A stretch of DNA of 64,000 nt, taken from Paraspadella gotoi (Eukaryota > Chaetognatha). A program made the translations under genes and the position numbers. This document shows positions 31,801 to 41,294 of the stretch, piece after piece (the first letter of the stretch is position 1; each line of letters opens with the position of its first letter). The stretch lies in NCBI GenBank assembly GCA_051294375.1, contig CM119267.1, positions 25,683,293 to 25,747,292 on the forward strand, written 5' to 3'. The notes under the pieces are model-generated. The model searched no databases, was not told the origin of the DNA, and saw only the letters and a list, made by a program, of their open reading frames with translations.

Positions 31801-34800
31801 TTTTTAACAATTAACTATTAATAAATAACAGAGTGTGAAAAATTGAAAAATGAAAAAGTGAAATTGAGAGATTTGTGAAATAAGTATTAATATGAAATAA
31901 AGTGAAAGTTCAAGGATTAAGAAAGGCTCAAAGTGAGCTGGCCCCTTTGGTTGAAGCAAATGATGGGTCTTGACGATGTGGTCGAGTCATTGACGTGTCA
32001 ATGGCTGAAAGATAAAATCCCCAGACCGAAAACATCAGGAGCCGTCTATTGGGCGGCCTGTGCAGGGGCGGGAAACCAAGCCTGTGCAGCAGCATACGTG
32101 GGCGAGACAGGCAAGTCTCTCACTGACCGATTTCAACAGCACACGAAACCTTATCGCGACGCGAGAGGGCATTACCTGTCTGCTGTGGCCGAACATACAG
32201 CAAATACTGGCCATCTATTCAGAGAGTCAGACTGTCTCGTGCTGTCCCATGACCCAAACTGTTCTCAAGAGGTATTAGAGAAGCGATTTACATCAAAGCC
32301 CTCGAACCCTCTTTGAACCGTGATGGAGGACGATTCGATCTCCCTCCAAGCTACGATACGCTTATCAAAAGCGTGGTGGAGGCCCCGTCTCCACCACGTC
32401 CGCACAATGACTCCCCTGTAGCCACTCAACGCAACAGGCGGAGACCTTTGTACAGGCAATGGGCAAATGATGCCTCTCCTTCAACTGCAGCAACTCATTC
32501 CCTCTCTCTGTGGAGTGAGCGTCCACCCAAAAGACGGCTGCAGGAGGAAGGGGAGGAGTCCACAACTCATGTCGCCAAAGCGGCAAGAACGGACAACCAC
32601 CCATCTCGCCAGCAGGCGAGAAGAGGGCAGTCGACAGGCGTACCAGGCCAGAGAGACATTAGGGTAGCCCTTGGACTCTTCCCGCAAGGAAAGCCTTCCC
32701 AGTCCAACACACACAGGCTCAACCAACATGACCTCTCAGCCATTGACACGTCAATGACTCGACCACATCGTCAAGACCCTTCATTTGCTTCAACCAAAGG
32801 GGGCCAGCTCACTTTGAGCTCTTTCTTAATCCTTGAACTTTCACTTTATTTCATATTAATACTTATTTCACAAATCTCTCAAATTTCACTTTTTCATTTT
32901 TCAATTTTCACACTCTGTTATTTATTAATAGTTAATTGTTAAAAATATTTATTTCACCTTTAGTTTCAACAATTTATCTTTGTTGTACATTACAAAAAAA
33001 ATGTATTATCTTTTAAATGTTCTCTCTATCTCTCTCTCTCTCTCTCAATTTTTCACCATTTAGTTTCTTTTCACAATCTAGCTCATTCTGTCCTCACTTT
33101 AACCTGTCCTCACATCTGACCACTATTCTTCTCTCAACTCTGTGTTGGAAACTTTGCCCTCTCTCTCTTTCTCTCTCTCTCTCTCCTTTCCTTTGCACAA
33201 ACTTTGTTTGAAATTCACAAACATCTTTGACGCCGATGAAGGCTTGTACAATTAAAGCCGAAACATGTCCGTCTTACACTAATAAAATCGTTGTTTGAAC
33301 AATTTAAAACGTCTTTTATCATCCAAACACAACGAAACGAAAGGAAATAACGATGAAATTATAATATAAAATTTTTGACCATTTTTTGCCCCAATGGGTG
33401 ACCGGGTGATCCCCCAGAGGGCCCATATCTTGGCTCAGGGGTCAATTATTAAAATTTGCCTTGATATTTCTATTTGTATTCGGAACGTGTTTTGGTCACA
33501 AAAAAGGGGTACCACATTTTATAATATGAAGCCTTCTGTATATAAATAGCTCACTGGTGCCCACTAATGTATAAAATTGAAAAATAAATTTATCGAAGTA
33601 TTTTCATTGGTTCATGTTCTAAAATTTTATTATTTTCACACAATAATAGTATTAATTAATTAATATTTTTATGGTAACATTGATGTACATCTTAAGTACA
33701 TGTTTTTGCCGAACTAACTTGTCTTTTGGGCTAAAAATAAATTTTGATGTTTGGATATAATATTTGAGTTAATAAAATATTAAGGTGTTTAATTAGGCTA
33801 AGATTTTTTCCTGACGTCAATATATTATTTTCCCGCATTCTCGTTAATTTACTGCTGGTTAGGATACCTTTTCAGAGAATTCTTTAATGTGTGACAAATA
33901 TTCAAATATATAATTATATTGAAGTTTAATTTTTTCTCATAAATAGCTTTAAAAGAACCCTAACCTTGTGTTAAATAATAACGAGAGAATAGCAATCATT
34001 TTTAATGTGTCGCTCTTTACATAATTTGCGATTCATGATTAGGATTACTTCATATAAGAAAAATGGTACAGAAGCCAGCAACGAAAGTGATACTGATATT
34101 AAACATGTAAAACATAGGTTTAGGGTTATTTTTTATCACTAAATATGATTTAAATTAAGTAATTTTAGCTGGGTTTTTTGGTTTTTTTTGGGTGGGCTTC
34201 ACACATCACACATGTCTCCCCTTTGACATAGGTCCATCAATTTAAATTTATTCTTTGTTCTCCATATGAAAGCTGGCCTGACCCTCTTTGGTTATTGATT
34301 CTGGAAATAGAGTAAAAATTATTTTTTCACAATAGTAAATGTACTTACTTACGTTTAGGATAAAAAAAAGACAAAATTTAGAAAAAAAATTGTTCATTTT
34401 TTCCCATCTTGGCTGACCCCTATATCTCGAGTCAAAGGTCCAATTTCAAAAATGCCCTCGATAGTCCTATTTCTATCGCCCTAAAATTAGTTCATGCGCA
34501 ATTTTATTTCGTTTCTTTCCTTTAGGCGCGTTATTTCGGGAAGAAACGGGAAGAGGACGGACATACGCACTCGTGGACGATCTACGTGAAGCCCTACGAA
34601 AACGAAGATCTTTCTGTCTACGTGAAAAAAGTTCACTTCCGGCTGCACGAGTCCTACTCCAACCCCGTCCGCGTCCTCACCAAGCCACCTTACGAAGTAA
34701 CCGAGACCGGCTGGGGCGAGTTCGAGGTTCAGATCAAGATCTACTTCCACGATCCCAACGAGAGACCCGTTACTATTTACCACATTCTCAAACTGTTTCA

Positions 34801-35254
34801 AACCGACCCTAGCGTCATGACGGGGAAGAAGCTCGTCATCTCGGAACATTACGACGAGGTTAGAGAAGGGTAGCTTGATCTTGGCCGATTCCTTTAGTTT
34901 TTTTGAGGGGGAAAAAGGATATTGACCGATGAATTTATCGTATATATTACCTTTCATGATATCCGAATTTCGTCACAGATGATCTTTCAAGATCCCTCGG
35001 CCATGATGCATCAGTTGCTGACGACGTCGCGACCAGCATCTTCGGGGACGTGGAAACACGACACGGACTTTGAGGAGAAGAAGCGAAAGACTCTAGTGGG
35101 GGTGTTGGCAGCCAAGCAGAAGATCCGCCGTGAGATCGGTGAACTTCAAGAAAAGCTCAAGACGAGCAAAGACGCCGTCGCAAAGCTGAAGACAGAATTG
35201 AGCCGGACTCAAGAGATGGACGTTTTGATGGAGGAACTAAAAGATTTGGGCTAA
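28890..35254 (+). CDS. YEATS4: YEATS domain-containing protein 4 (GAS41)
   Basis: Exons 28890-28982, 34526-34858, 34979-35254 (233 codons; human 227; all junctions phase 0). GAS41 reads acetylated histone H3 and is a subunit of the SRCAP and TIP60 chromatin complexes. The N terminus [20 protein letters not shown] and, after the intron, [20 protein letters not shown], the [10 protein letters not shown] loop, [20 protein letters not shown] and [13 protein letters not shown] follow the human protein almost residue for residue, including the aromatic-cage region (HESY, GWGEFE). The C-terminal coiled coil ([20 protein letters not shown]) is kept. Intron 1 is 5543 bp, filled with Penelope-like and MITE sequence, while intron 2 is 120 bp. 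The start is only 99 bp after the PMF1-like stop, with a TTTATTTCTTTTTAG site in between. Confidence 0.96.
29045..29480. mobile_element. Diverged half of the MITE-like element, in GAS41 intron 1
   Basis: 29090-29230 (CTGACCAAATCATTGAACC, ATCGAGGCGATTGT, CCCCTGAGCTATGATTCAGG) follows the order of 26780-26950 with many changes. 29401-29470 (AATAAATAGGTTTTTGTAGA) is the reverse complement of 27010-27040. The right end of the element is missing where the Penelope-like sequence begins at 29482. Confidence 0.5.
29536..29580 (-). ncRNA. Hammerhead ribozyme motif in the Penelope 3' region
   Basis: Minus strand: AACA-CTGATGA, stem II GGCTC/GAGTC (one G-U pair), GAAAC, ATGTC, then TGTT. The four bases before CTGATGA (AACA) pair perfectly with the four after the predicted cleavage site (TGTT), forming stem I. 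Stem III is the minimal ACATGT palindrome. Confidence 0.8.
30007..30857 (-). pseudogene. Penelope-like protein C-terminal fragment with GIY-YIG endonuclease, frameshifted
   Basis: The upstream frame (30857-30444) has the linker after the reverse transcriptase ([32 protein letters not shown]), then the GIY-YIG nuclease start ([25 protein letters not shown]). The second frame (30699-30007) carries on with [20 protein letters not shown] and [33 protein letters not shown]. The switch of frame after SLTDR shows an indel, so it is non-functional. Penelope-like elements use this nuclease to nick target DNA. A Ser/Arg/Pro-rich tail follows to the stop at 30007. Confidence 0.82.
31205..31421. mobile_element. 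MITE half (complement orientation) in GAS41 intron 1
   Basis: It reads AAAATTTTTGACCATTTTTT through GGGCCCATATCTTGGCTCAG to GGGGTACCACATTTTATAAT, the reverse complement of the left half of the element at 26751. It lies between the two Penelope-like structures. A nearly identical half with a small deletion follows the second structure at 33366-33541. Confidence 0.7.
31478..31524 (-). ncRNA. Hammerhead ribozyme motif, left arm of palindrome
   Basis: The reverse complement of the right-arm motif at 33229-33275: GACG-CCGATGA, stem II GGCTT/AAGCC, GAAAC, ATGTC, CGTC. It is antisense to the element's coding direction. Confidence 0.7.
31990..32740 (+). pseudogene. Penelope-like GIY-YIG fragment, plus-strand copy, frameshifted
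   Basis: The first frame has [40 protein letters not shown] and [20 protein letters not shown], then loses the frame near 32263 and stops at 32316. The second frame (from 32313) carries [20 protein letters not shown] and the Pro/Arg-rich tail. The minus-strand copy at 30007 is broken at a different place, so the two are independently decayed. Confidence 0.8.
33229..33275 (+). ncRNA. Hammerhead ribozyme motif, right arm of palindrome
   Basis: Plus strand: GACG-CCGATGA, stem II GGCTT/AAGCC, GAAAC, ATGTC, then CGTC. Stem I GACG/CGTC is a perfect 4-bp pair and differs at most positions from AACA/TGTT in the 29536 copy, so pairing is kept while sequence changes. The core differs from consensus by one base (CTGATGA to CCGATGA), which may weaken cleavage. 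It lies downstream of the coding fragment in sense orientation. Confidence 0.75.
33366..33541. mobile_element. MITE half with small deletion
   Basis: It matches 31205-31421 but lacks about 40 bases after TTTCTATTTGTATTC, has a short insert (GGGTGACCGGGTGATCC), and ends with the full GAAGCCTTCTGTATA terminus. From 33542 to the GAS41 acceptor at 34525 the intron is AT-rich with nothing recognised. Confidence 0.65.
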
Positions 35255-35461
35255 TAATCGCCAATTAAGATATTGCATTCATTGTTTAATTTTGATCTAT
35301 TATTTCATAATTTTTAGATTAAACGGGAGAATTTATTCTCATTGGCAAACATTTGGTCAAGCTTGGACAAATTTTAATCGTAACTTTTCAAAGCGAAAAC
35401 TTTTTAAATTTTCTTTCGTTCTCTATAATTTTGAATAAAAGGTTGACGATTAGACATAACC

Positions 35462-38400
35462 ATGCATCGATACGGCGGATTTAGTAGCCGTTACAGTGGG
35501 GGGAATACTTTTCGTGGCTCAAGAGGAGCGGGTTATGGTGGATCAAACTTTGCACGAAAAGAGGAAAAAATCTTTTCCCTCGGGGGTCTAGAAACGCCGG
35601 CCGATCCAGCGCTTTCCGCATCCGAAGGAGCGATTTTTTTCAGAGGGAAAATGATCAACCCTTATGAAAATGGACCTGGCGTGAATCGCTTCGTAGAGCA
35701 GCCTCCAAAAGAGCATCATGAACATACCTCGAAACAATTTGGGCAACCTTCGCGAAATTGGAATTGGGAAAGAAAAGAGAAAAGAAAAGAATCAGGATTT
35801 TCGAAGGAGAGAAACATGGATGAGGAAGAGAAGAGACTTAGAAAGATGGAGGAGAAGAGGATTAGAGACTTGGAAGAAAAGAGATTAAAGCGTCGTCTCG
35901 TGGAAGAAGGAAAAATAAAGGAGAACAACAAGGTCCGCAAGATTATAGAAGTTCCGAAGCGGACGGAGGAATGGTGCAAAGCGAAGGACATCTCTAAAAA
36001 GGAGCTTCCAAAGAGAAAGGAGAAAAAGCTGTCGGAGCAAGAGCGGCAATTAGTCACGAGGCGAGAACAGGAGCGGTCCGAGATTAGCAAAGTTCGAGAG
36101 TTACAGAGACCGATGAGCTTGAAGATAATGGAAAATACTATGAAGGCAACAGAAAAGTTGCTACAAGAGAAAGAGAAAAATAAAATTGAAATAAAGGAAT
36201 CTGTGATAAATGTGGCGCAGCAGGACGTGGTCAGCTCGTCTGCTCCTCCGCGTGCGCCGCCCCAGTTTGCGCCTCATCTTTTAACTGGAGCATATCCTTC
36301 GGTGACGTTGCCCTGCCCTCCTTTTTTAGCTCCGAGGGCGCCACCTTTTAATATGATGCCTCCAATGATAGCGCGACCCTTTGGACAGCCCACAAATTCT
36401 ATTTTTGGTCCTCGCGCTCATTTTAGTTATGTTGGTCGAGAGGTCGGAGTCAATAGTCGGGGCTATAATCAAAGAAATGCCAGGGGATTTGTTCACAGTA
36501 TAGGGCGGGGCTTTGTTGGGAGTGGACTCGTCTCCAACGGAACCGGGGAGCGGGTTGCAAAAGCGCGCTCCGTCATCAACGTCACCAAAAAGAAAGCTGC
36601 CAAGAAAAATAACGCAAAGACTGGAGTCGCTCAGACAAGCATAGCTCAAGCGAAAATCGCTCATGCAAACGTTGGCCAGACAAGCGTTGCTAAGGTTTGC
36701 GACGACACGACAATTATCGCTGAGCCCAGTAGTAAAATTTCCGTTAAGGCGCGCGTCCCCAATAAAAGTATCTCGCAGACAAGTTTATCCAAGGTAAGCA
36801 TATCTGACTCTATTACAAACGGTATAGCTTGTAAGACAATCTGCAATGCTGGAACGAACTGCTTTGTTAAGAAGATCTACTCTATTCCTAAGCCTTGCAA
36901 GACAATCAATGACAGTTCTGGAGGTGACAAAACGGGCGGCTCTATTTCGAAGGCTCACGAAGGCAAAACTAGCTATGATTTAGCTGAATCCATGCAAACT
37001 GGCAAAGCTAAACTGCATTTTCCTTGGGCTAAAAGGGGGAATAGAGCGAGAAAAAGACAAACAAAAAGACAACAGAGGATCCAAAAGGTAGTGGGAATTA
37101 AGATCGAGGAGATGGAGAGAGAGAGTTCGTGTCGTCAGGTCTTGGACGAACTCTGCAATAGAGTCGCCCTTACGTTGCACCACCCCGACAAAGAGACGCA
37201 GACCGAAGAATTCCCTGTGAAACAGTTGTCTGAGTTGTTAGAAAAATTCAGGGCGCATTTGAGGAAAACAAGGGAAGAAGAAATAATAATTGAAGAGCGA
37301 TTGAGAAAAGAGAAGGAAGAGAAAAAAGCAAAGGATATAAAGAAAGAAGAACAGAAAAAGGAAAGAGCTGCTATGGAGGAGGTAAAGAAAAAGGAGAAGA
37401 AAACTGAAGAGGCGGAGAGAAAAGAGAAGGAAGCAAAAGAAGAGGCGGAAAGAAAGAAGGAAGCAAAGGAGAAGACGGAAATAAAAGAGGAGGGAAAGGA
37501 GAAAGCAGAAAAAAAGGATAGGCAAGCAAAGGAAGCAGAGAGAAAAGAGGAGAAAGCAAAGGAAGAGGCGGAGAAAAAAGCAAAAGAGGAGGTGGAGAGA
37601 AAAGAGCAAGAAGCAAAGGAGAAGGCGGAGAGAAAAAACAAGGAAGCAAAGGAAGAGGCAGAGAGAAAAAAGGAAGCAAAGGAGGAGGCGGAGAAAAAAG
37701 AGATGGAAGCAAAGGAGGCGGAGAGGAAAGAAAAGGATGCAAAGGAGGAAGCAGAAAAAAAGGATAGGCAAGCAAAGGAAGAGTCAGAGAGAAAACAGAA
37801 GAAAGCAAACGAGGAGAGAAAACAGAAAGAAGCCAAGGAGGAAGCAGAAAAAATGGATAGGCAAGCAAAGGAAGAAGCAGAGACAAAGGAGGAAAAAGCA
37901 AAGGAAGAGGCGAAGAAAAAATTAAAAGAAGCAAAGGAGATAGAGAGAAAAGAGAAGGAAACAAAGGAGGAAGCTGAGAGAAAGGAGATGCAGGAAAAGA
38001 AAGAGGCGGAGAGAAAAGATAAGGAGGCAAAGGAGGAAACGGAGAGAAAAGAGAAGGTAGCAAAGGAGGAGGAGGAGAAAAAAGAGAAGAAGGCGGAGAG
38101 AAAAGAAAAGGGAACAAAGGAGGAAGCGGAGAGAAAGGAGATGCAGGAAAAGAAAGAGGCGGAGAAAAAAGATAAGCAGGCAAAGGAGGAGAGAAAAGAA
38201 TGGGAGGAAAGAAAAGAGGTGGAAGAAAAGGCAGCCAAAGAGGAGACGGGAATTAAGGAGCGGGAATCAAGGGATAAGATAAAAAACGAAGAGAAAGAAA
38301 TATTGAAAACTTTTCAAGTTGAAGCCGGAACTGGGTCGGCCTCCGAGAATGTCGGAACACCACTCATTCACAAAGCTCGCCGCGGACGAAGCGCTCGAGG

Positions 38401-38974
38401 CGGGATCAAACGAGTAACCGTTGACGGCCCAAGACTGCAAGACACTCGAGCAAAACGTAAGACCAGAAGCGGTGCCCTTTCATCTTCCGTCACATCGGAG
38501 AAAAACGAGGAGGTTGGAGAAGATTCCATTTTCCAGGTCACTCCGATCAAAAGGGCTAGAGGGGAGGTAAAATTCGCCCGCGGTGGCCGTGCGGGGGCTA
38601 AACTAACGGAAGTGGGAACGAAGATTGACTCTTTTAATCAAACTTTGGCCCCTGACAATGCTGAAACCAATACAACCATGCAACAAGAGTCGACCGAAGA
38701 GAGAGTAATTACAAATAACGAGGACAACGTTCCCGATCAAATTGCGTCTGTGAAGGTTGAGAATGACGTCATCGATCCAGCGTCGAGAAAAACTTTAACC
38801 GCAAAGAGGGGCGCCTGTGCCCGCCGTGGCTGCAAGACACCTGGGTCGCAGACCGTGATCGTCAAGGTCGAAAACGAGGGATTGCCCGACAAATCCTCTC
38901 CCGCGATAACGGCGGGAAAGTCTCCCGTCCTTTGCGTCGTTTTAGAAGATTTCATGAAAGAAATAAAAAAATAA
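35462..38974 (+). CDS. Large Lys/Glu-rich low-complexity protein, unrecognised
   Basis: A single exon of 1170 codons. The N terminus is Gly/Arg/Ser-rich (YGGFSSRYSGGNTFRGSRGA), followed by a conserved-looking segment (IFSLGGLETPADPALSASEG). Residues ~105-250 are charged helix. Residues ~255-365 are Pro/aromatic-rich, then come Ala/Ser/Ile/Lys repeats (QTSIAQAKIAHANVGQTSVA). Residues ~600-950 are an almost unbroken run of Glu/Lys/Arg/Ala units such as KEAKEEAERKEK, expected to form a single alpha helix or coiled coil. The C-terminal ~200 residues hold Arg/Gly patches (RRGRSARGGIKR, KRARGEVKFARGGRAG) that could bind nucleic acid. It begins 207 bp after GAS41. The frame stays open over 3.5 kb despite low complexity, which argues for a real gene. 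I know no ortholog. Confidence 0.8.
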   Translation: MHRYGGFSSRYSGGNTFRGSRGAGYGGSNFARKEEKIFSLGGLETPADPALSASEGAIFFRGKMINPYENGPGVNRFVEQPPKEHHEHTSKQFGQPSRNWNWERKEKRKESGFSKERNMDEEEKRLRKMEEKRIRDLEEKRLKRRLVEEGKIKENNKVRKIIEVPKRTEEWCKAKDISKKELPKRKEKKLSEQERQLVTRREQERSEISKVRELQRPMSLKIMENTMKATEKLLQEKEKNKIEIKESVINVAQQDVVSSSAPPRAPPQFAPHLLTGAYPSVTLPCPPFLAPRAPPFNMMPPMIARPFGQPTNSIFGPRAHFSYVGREVGVNSRGYNQRNARGFVHSIGRGFVGSGLVSNGTGERVAKARSVINVTKKKAAKKNNAKTGVAQTSIAQAKIAHANVGQTSVAKVCDDTTIIAEPSSKISVKARVPNKSISQTSLSKVSISDSITNGIACKTICNAGTNCFVKKIYSIPKPCKTINDSSGGDKTGGSISKAHEGKTSYDLAESMQTGKAKLHFPWAKRGNRARKRQTKRQQRIQKVVGIKIEEMERESSCRQVLDELCNRVALTLHHPDKETQTEEFPVKQLSELLEKFRAHLRKTREEEIIIEERLRKEKEEKKAKDIKKEEQKKERAAMEEVKKKEKKTEEAERKEKEAKEEAERKKEAKEKTEIKEEGKEKAEKKDRQAKEAERKEEKAKEEAEKKAKEEVERKEQEAKEKAERKNKEAKEEAERKKEAKEEAEKKEMEAKEAERKEKDAKEEAEKKDRQAKEESERKQKKANEERKQKEAKEEAEKMDRQAKEEAETKEEKAKEEAKKKLKEAKEIERKEKETKEEAERKEMQEKKEAERKDKEAKEETERKEKVAKEEEEKKEKKAERKEKGTKEEAERKEMQEKKEAEKKDKQAKEERKEWEERKEVEEKAAKEETGIKERESRDKIKNEEKEILKTFQVEAGTGSASENVGTPLIHKARRGRSARGGIKRVTVDGPRLQDTRAKRKTRSGALSSSVTSEKNEEVGEDSIFQVTPIKRARGEVKFARGGRAGAKLTEVGTKIDSFNQTLAPDNAETNTTMQQESTEERVITNNEDNVPDQIASVKVENDVIDPASRKTLTAKRGACARRGCKTPGSQTVIVKVENEGLPDKSSPAITAGKSPVLCVVLEDFMKEIKK

Positions 38975-39289
38975 TAGTACCAGTAGTTAGTGTTATGTCT
39001 CGAATAGATGAAAAAAAAAACTCGTTTAAAAATTCGATCAGGAAGTGGGGTAACTAAGGCTTACCAATGACATCCTCCACGCCGATCATTCTCTTTAATA
39101 ATTTTTTTTATTTAATACATTTGAAAGGGGAAAAAATAAAATTCGGAATGCAGGTTACAGAAAGGGTACAGCTAATCTGGATATACTGAGCACTGAATGC
39201 GATTAGGAGGTGGAGGCACGTCGGGGGGCAGGGACAAGATTTATTGGTGTACGAGGGAGCGCATGTTTGGGATATGTGATGGATTGAGT

Positions 39290-39830
39290 TAACGAGTATA
39301 TGAGAAAAATATTTTGTTATATTATTCGGAACAGAATAGTAAAATAAATAAGTTTTTGTAGTAATATTCCTAGTAAATTTTAAAATAATTTTTTTAAAAC
39401 TTAATTAAAGATTCAGATTTTTCATAAAAAGTTGAATCAAAAATATAAAACATGTTATCAAAATTCTGTCATCTTCATGTTTTAAAATAAGAAAAAGGTG
39501 AAATTCCTGACTTTTTTATTCTCTGTAGTAGAAACTTATATAGTTAAAACGTTTAATCATTAAACATTAAAATATCATATAACATATTTTATAAAACGTT
39601 TTTTTAGTTTTTTAGAGCGAATCCAAATCAGTTCTAAAAGTAAAAAAAAATTTTGAAATTTGACGATTTGACGATATTATTACATAAATAATTGAATTTG
39701 TTATCTGTTATGCTAAAAAAATTTTAAAAAGGATTAAAATTCATTAATTATATGTCCATAGGCAGCAAAAAAATAATGTTCAATCACTCAATCTTTTCAT
39801 CACTCCACACCTAATAATCATGACCTTTTA
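39290..39830. repeat. hAT-associated non-coding repeat
   Basis: Shares ordered blocks with 47085-47560, e.g. TTCTCTGTAGTAGAAACTTA, CATATTTTATAAAACGTTTT and CTCAATCTTTTCATCACTCC. At 47.5 kb the same repeat ends next to hAT transposase codons, so this is likely the 3' non-coding end of another hAT copy. Confidence 0.55.
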
Positions 39831-41111
39831 TGTCTTGTGAAATGGGGGCAGTAAAGAAACCTAAAAAATTTGATCATTAAGTCAGTCAATGAAACTTTCC
39901 AATGGGCTATTCCGCGAATTTTTTTCTTAATTAAATGGATAGATCTAAGTATAGAATAAATTCCTTGTATAAAGGTTGTTATATTTAAAAGAAAATATCA
40001 CTACAAATAAACACAATGTCTTGCTTTGTCAAATATGTCGTCAGCTATGTAATTTTGAAAAATTTTATTATGAAAAACAAGCAGTGTCAAGCTTTTTGTT
40101 TGCAGTTAAAGATAATGCACAGTCAAGACTGTTTATATCAATCTGAAAATATTTTTGTATTTATCATTTTTCATATTTAAAAAAACATTTTATCCAGCGA
40201 CTTCATGAATTTTTGCTTATTTTTTACATTAACTGAAAAATACAAGCAAATTTATGGAGTAGAGAAAATTTAATGGTAATCAAAATGTAATTTTTCAAAT
40301 TATGAAAGAAAAAAAATGTTATATACCTTCATTAAAATTTTTAATCCAAAAAACTGTTACTTTTAACTCCGATTTAAATAAAAACTGTGTAAAGATTTAT
40401 GGATAAAATTTAATAAAACTATTTTAGAAAGGTGTCCCATGATTAGGGCTTTAATTTGATACTTCGCCCACATTCCTACCTCTTTTCTTTCAAAAGTTAT
40501 TCAAGAAAAGAACTTTTTTTACTGTTAGAGAACTAAGGATTTAAACTATGCAATACAAATCTTTGTTAAATAAAAATTTTGGCAAAGCGGGAGTATCTCA
40601 ATTTATCCTATTAGTACAATACCTAAATTTTAAAATAAAACCTAAAGAAAATTTTCCATCCTCTAGAGACATATCACTTTCAGGTGTACCCATCGTCTTA
40701 CACATTTATGGATTATGCTGGAAGAAATCAGCAAAACGTTTTCTCTTTTTTTTAAATAGTTTGTACTTGCGCGTCAGAAATCTAAGAAGAAACTCGAAAA
40801 TTTTATTCTGTCAAATTTTGCCTTTCAAGGCTGACGTTTATGGCTATATCTCGGAATCCATGGTAGGAATTTAAAAACGGTTTTTTGCAAGTGAATATTG
40901 ATATCATCCTCCAGGGACCCCGATAAAAATATATAAAAAAATAAACTAATATTGGCTCTCGAGTGAGGTATCTAAATGCGACCTCATCTATCTGAAATAA
41001 AAGATAAAGACGATTCAGTAGCTGGAGTTAAGGAGAAAATACCATTAAATACTTTAGTTAGTTTCGAATATTAATATTTTAAATTTAAAATTAAATTATA
41101 AAATTAACCGA

Positions 41112-41214
41112 TTTTAACGGTTAACCGTTAAAAACGTTAGTTTTAACGGTTAACCGTTAAAAACGTTAGTTTTAACGGTTAACCATTAAAAACGTTAGTT
41201 TTAACGGTTAAGCG
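41112..41214 (+). repeat. 29-bp tandem repeat with a palindromic core
   Basis: Three full units and one partial of TTTTAACGGTTAACCGTTAA followed by AAACGTTAG. Each unit centres on the perfect 14-bp palindrome AACGGTTAACCGTT (one base changed in unit 3). No gene overlaps. Confidence 0.85.
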
Positions 41215-41284
41215 AAGTTCCTCAAAAATTAACGGTTAACGGAACCCTAGTATTTACTGTAAATTTTTTTTTGAAAAAAAATTT

Positions 41285-41294
41285 NNNNNNNNNN
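41285..41294. other. Assembly gap (10 N)
   Basis: Ten unknown bases, probably a scaffold join of arbitrary length. It lies directly beside the tandem array, which may have caused the break. Confidence 0.99.

Larger units (their letters stand above)
31430..33320 (+). mobile_element. Palindromic Penelope-like element in GAS41 intron 1
   Basis: A central coding piece (about 31990-32740, + strand) is flanked by two inverted arms of roughly 580 bp: 31432-32010 and 32737-33320. Each arm ends with a tail containing CAACGATTTTATTA or its complement, a hammerhead motif, and GA/CT-rich tracts. The arms are almost identical, so the duplication is recent or gene-converted. Inverted terminal copies are a known habit of Penelope-like elements. 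Reverse transcriptase is absent. Confidence 0.75.

Noticed and set aside
31538-31810. Leu/Ser-rich frame, mirrored at 33017-33211
   Set aside because: Translation of the CT-rich arms of the Penelope palindrome; not a protein.
37135-38238. Long minus-strand open frames (up to 367 codons) rich in Ser/Phe/Leu
   Set aside because: They are the antisense of the Glu/Lys repeat of the 35462 gene; stop-free antisense frames are expected from that codon use.
40548-40874. 108-codon open frame
   Set aside because: AT-driven composition, no motif, no similar copy; stop-poor by chance.
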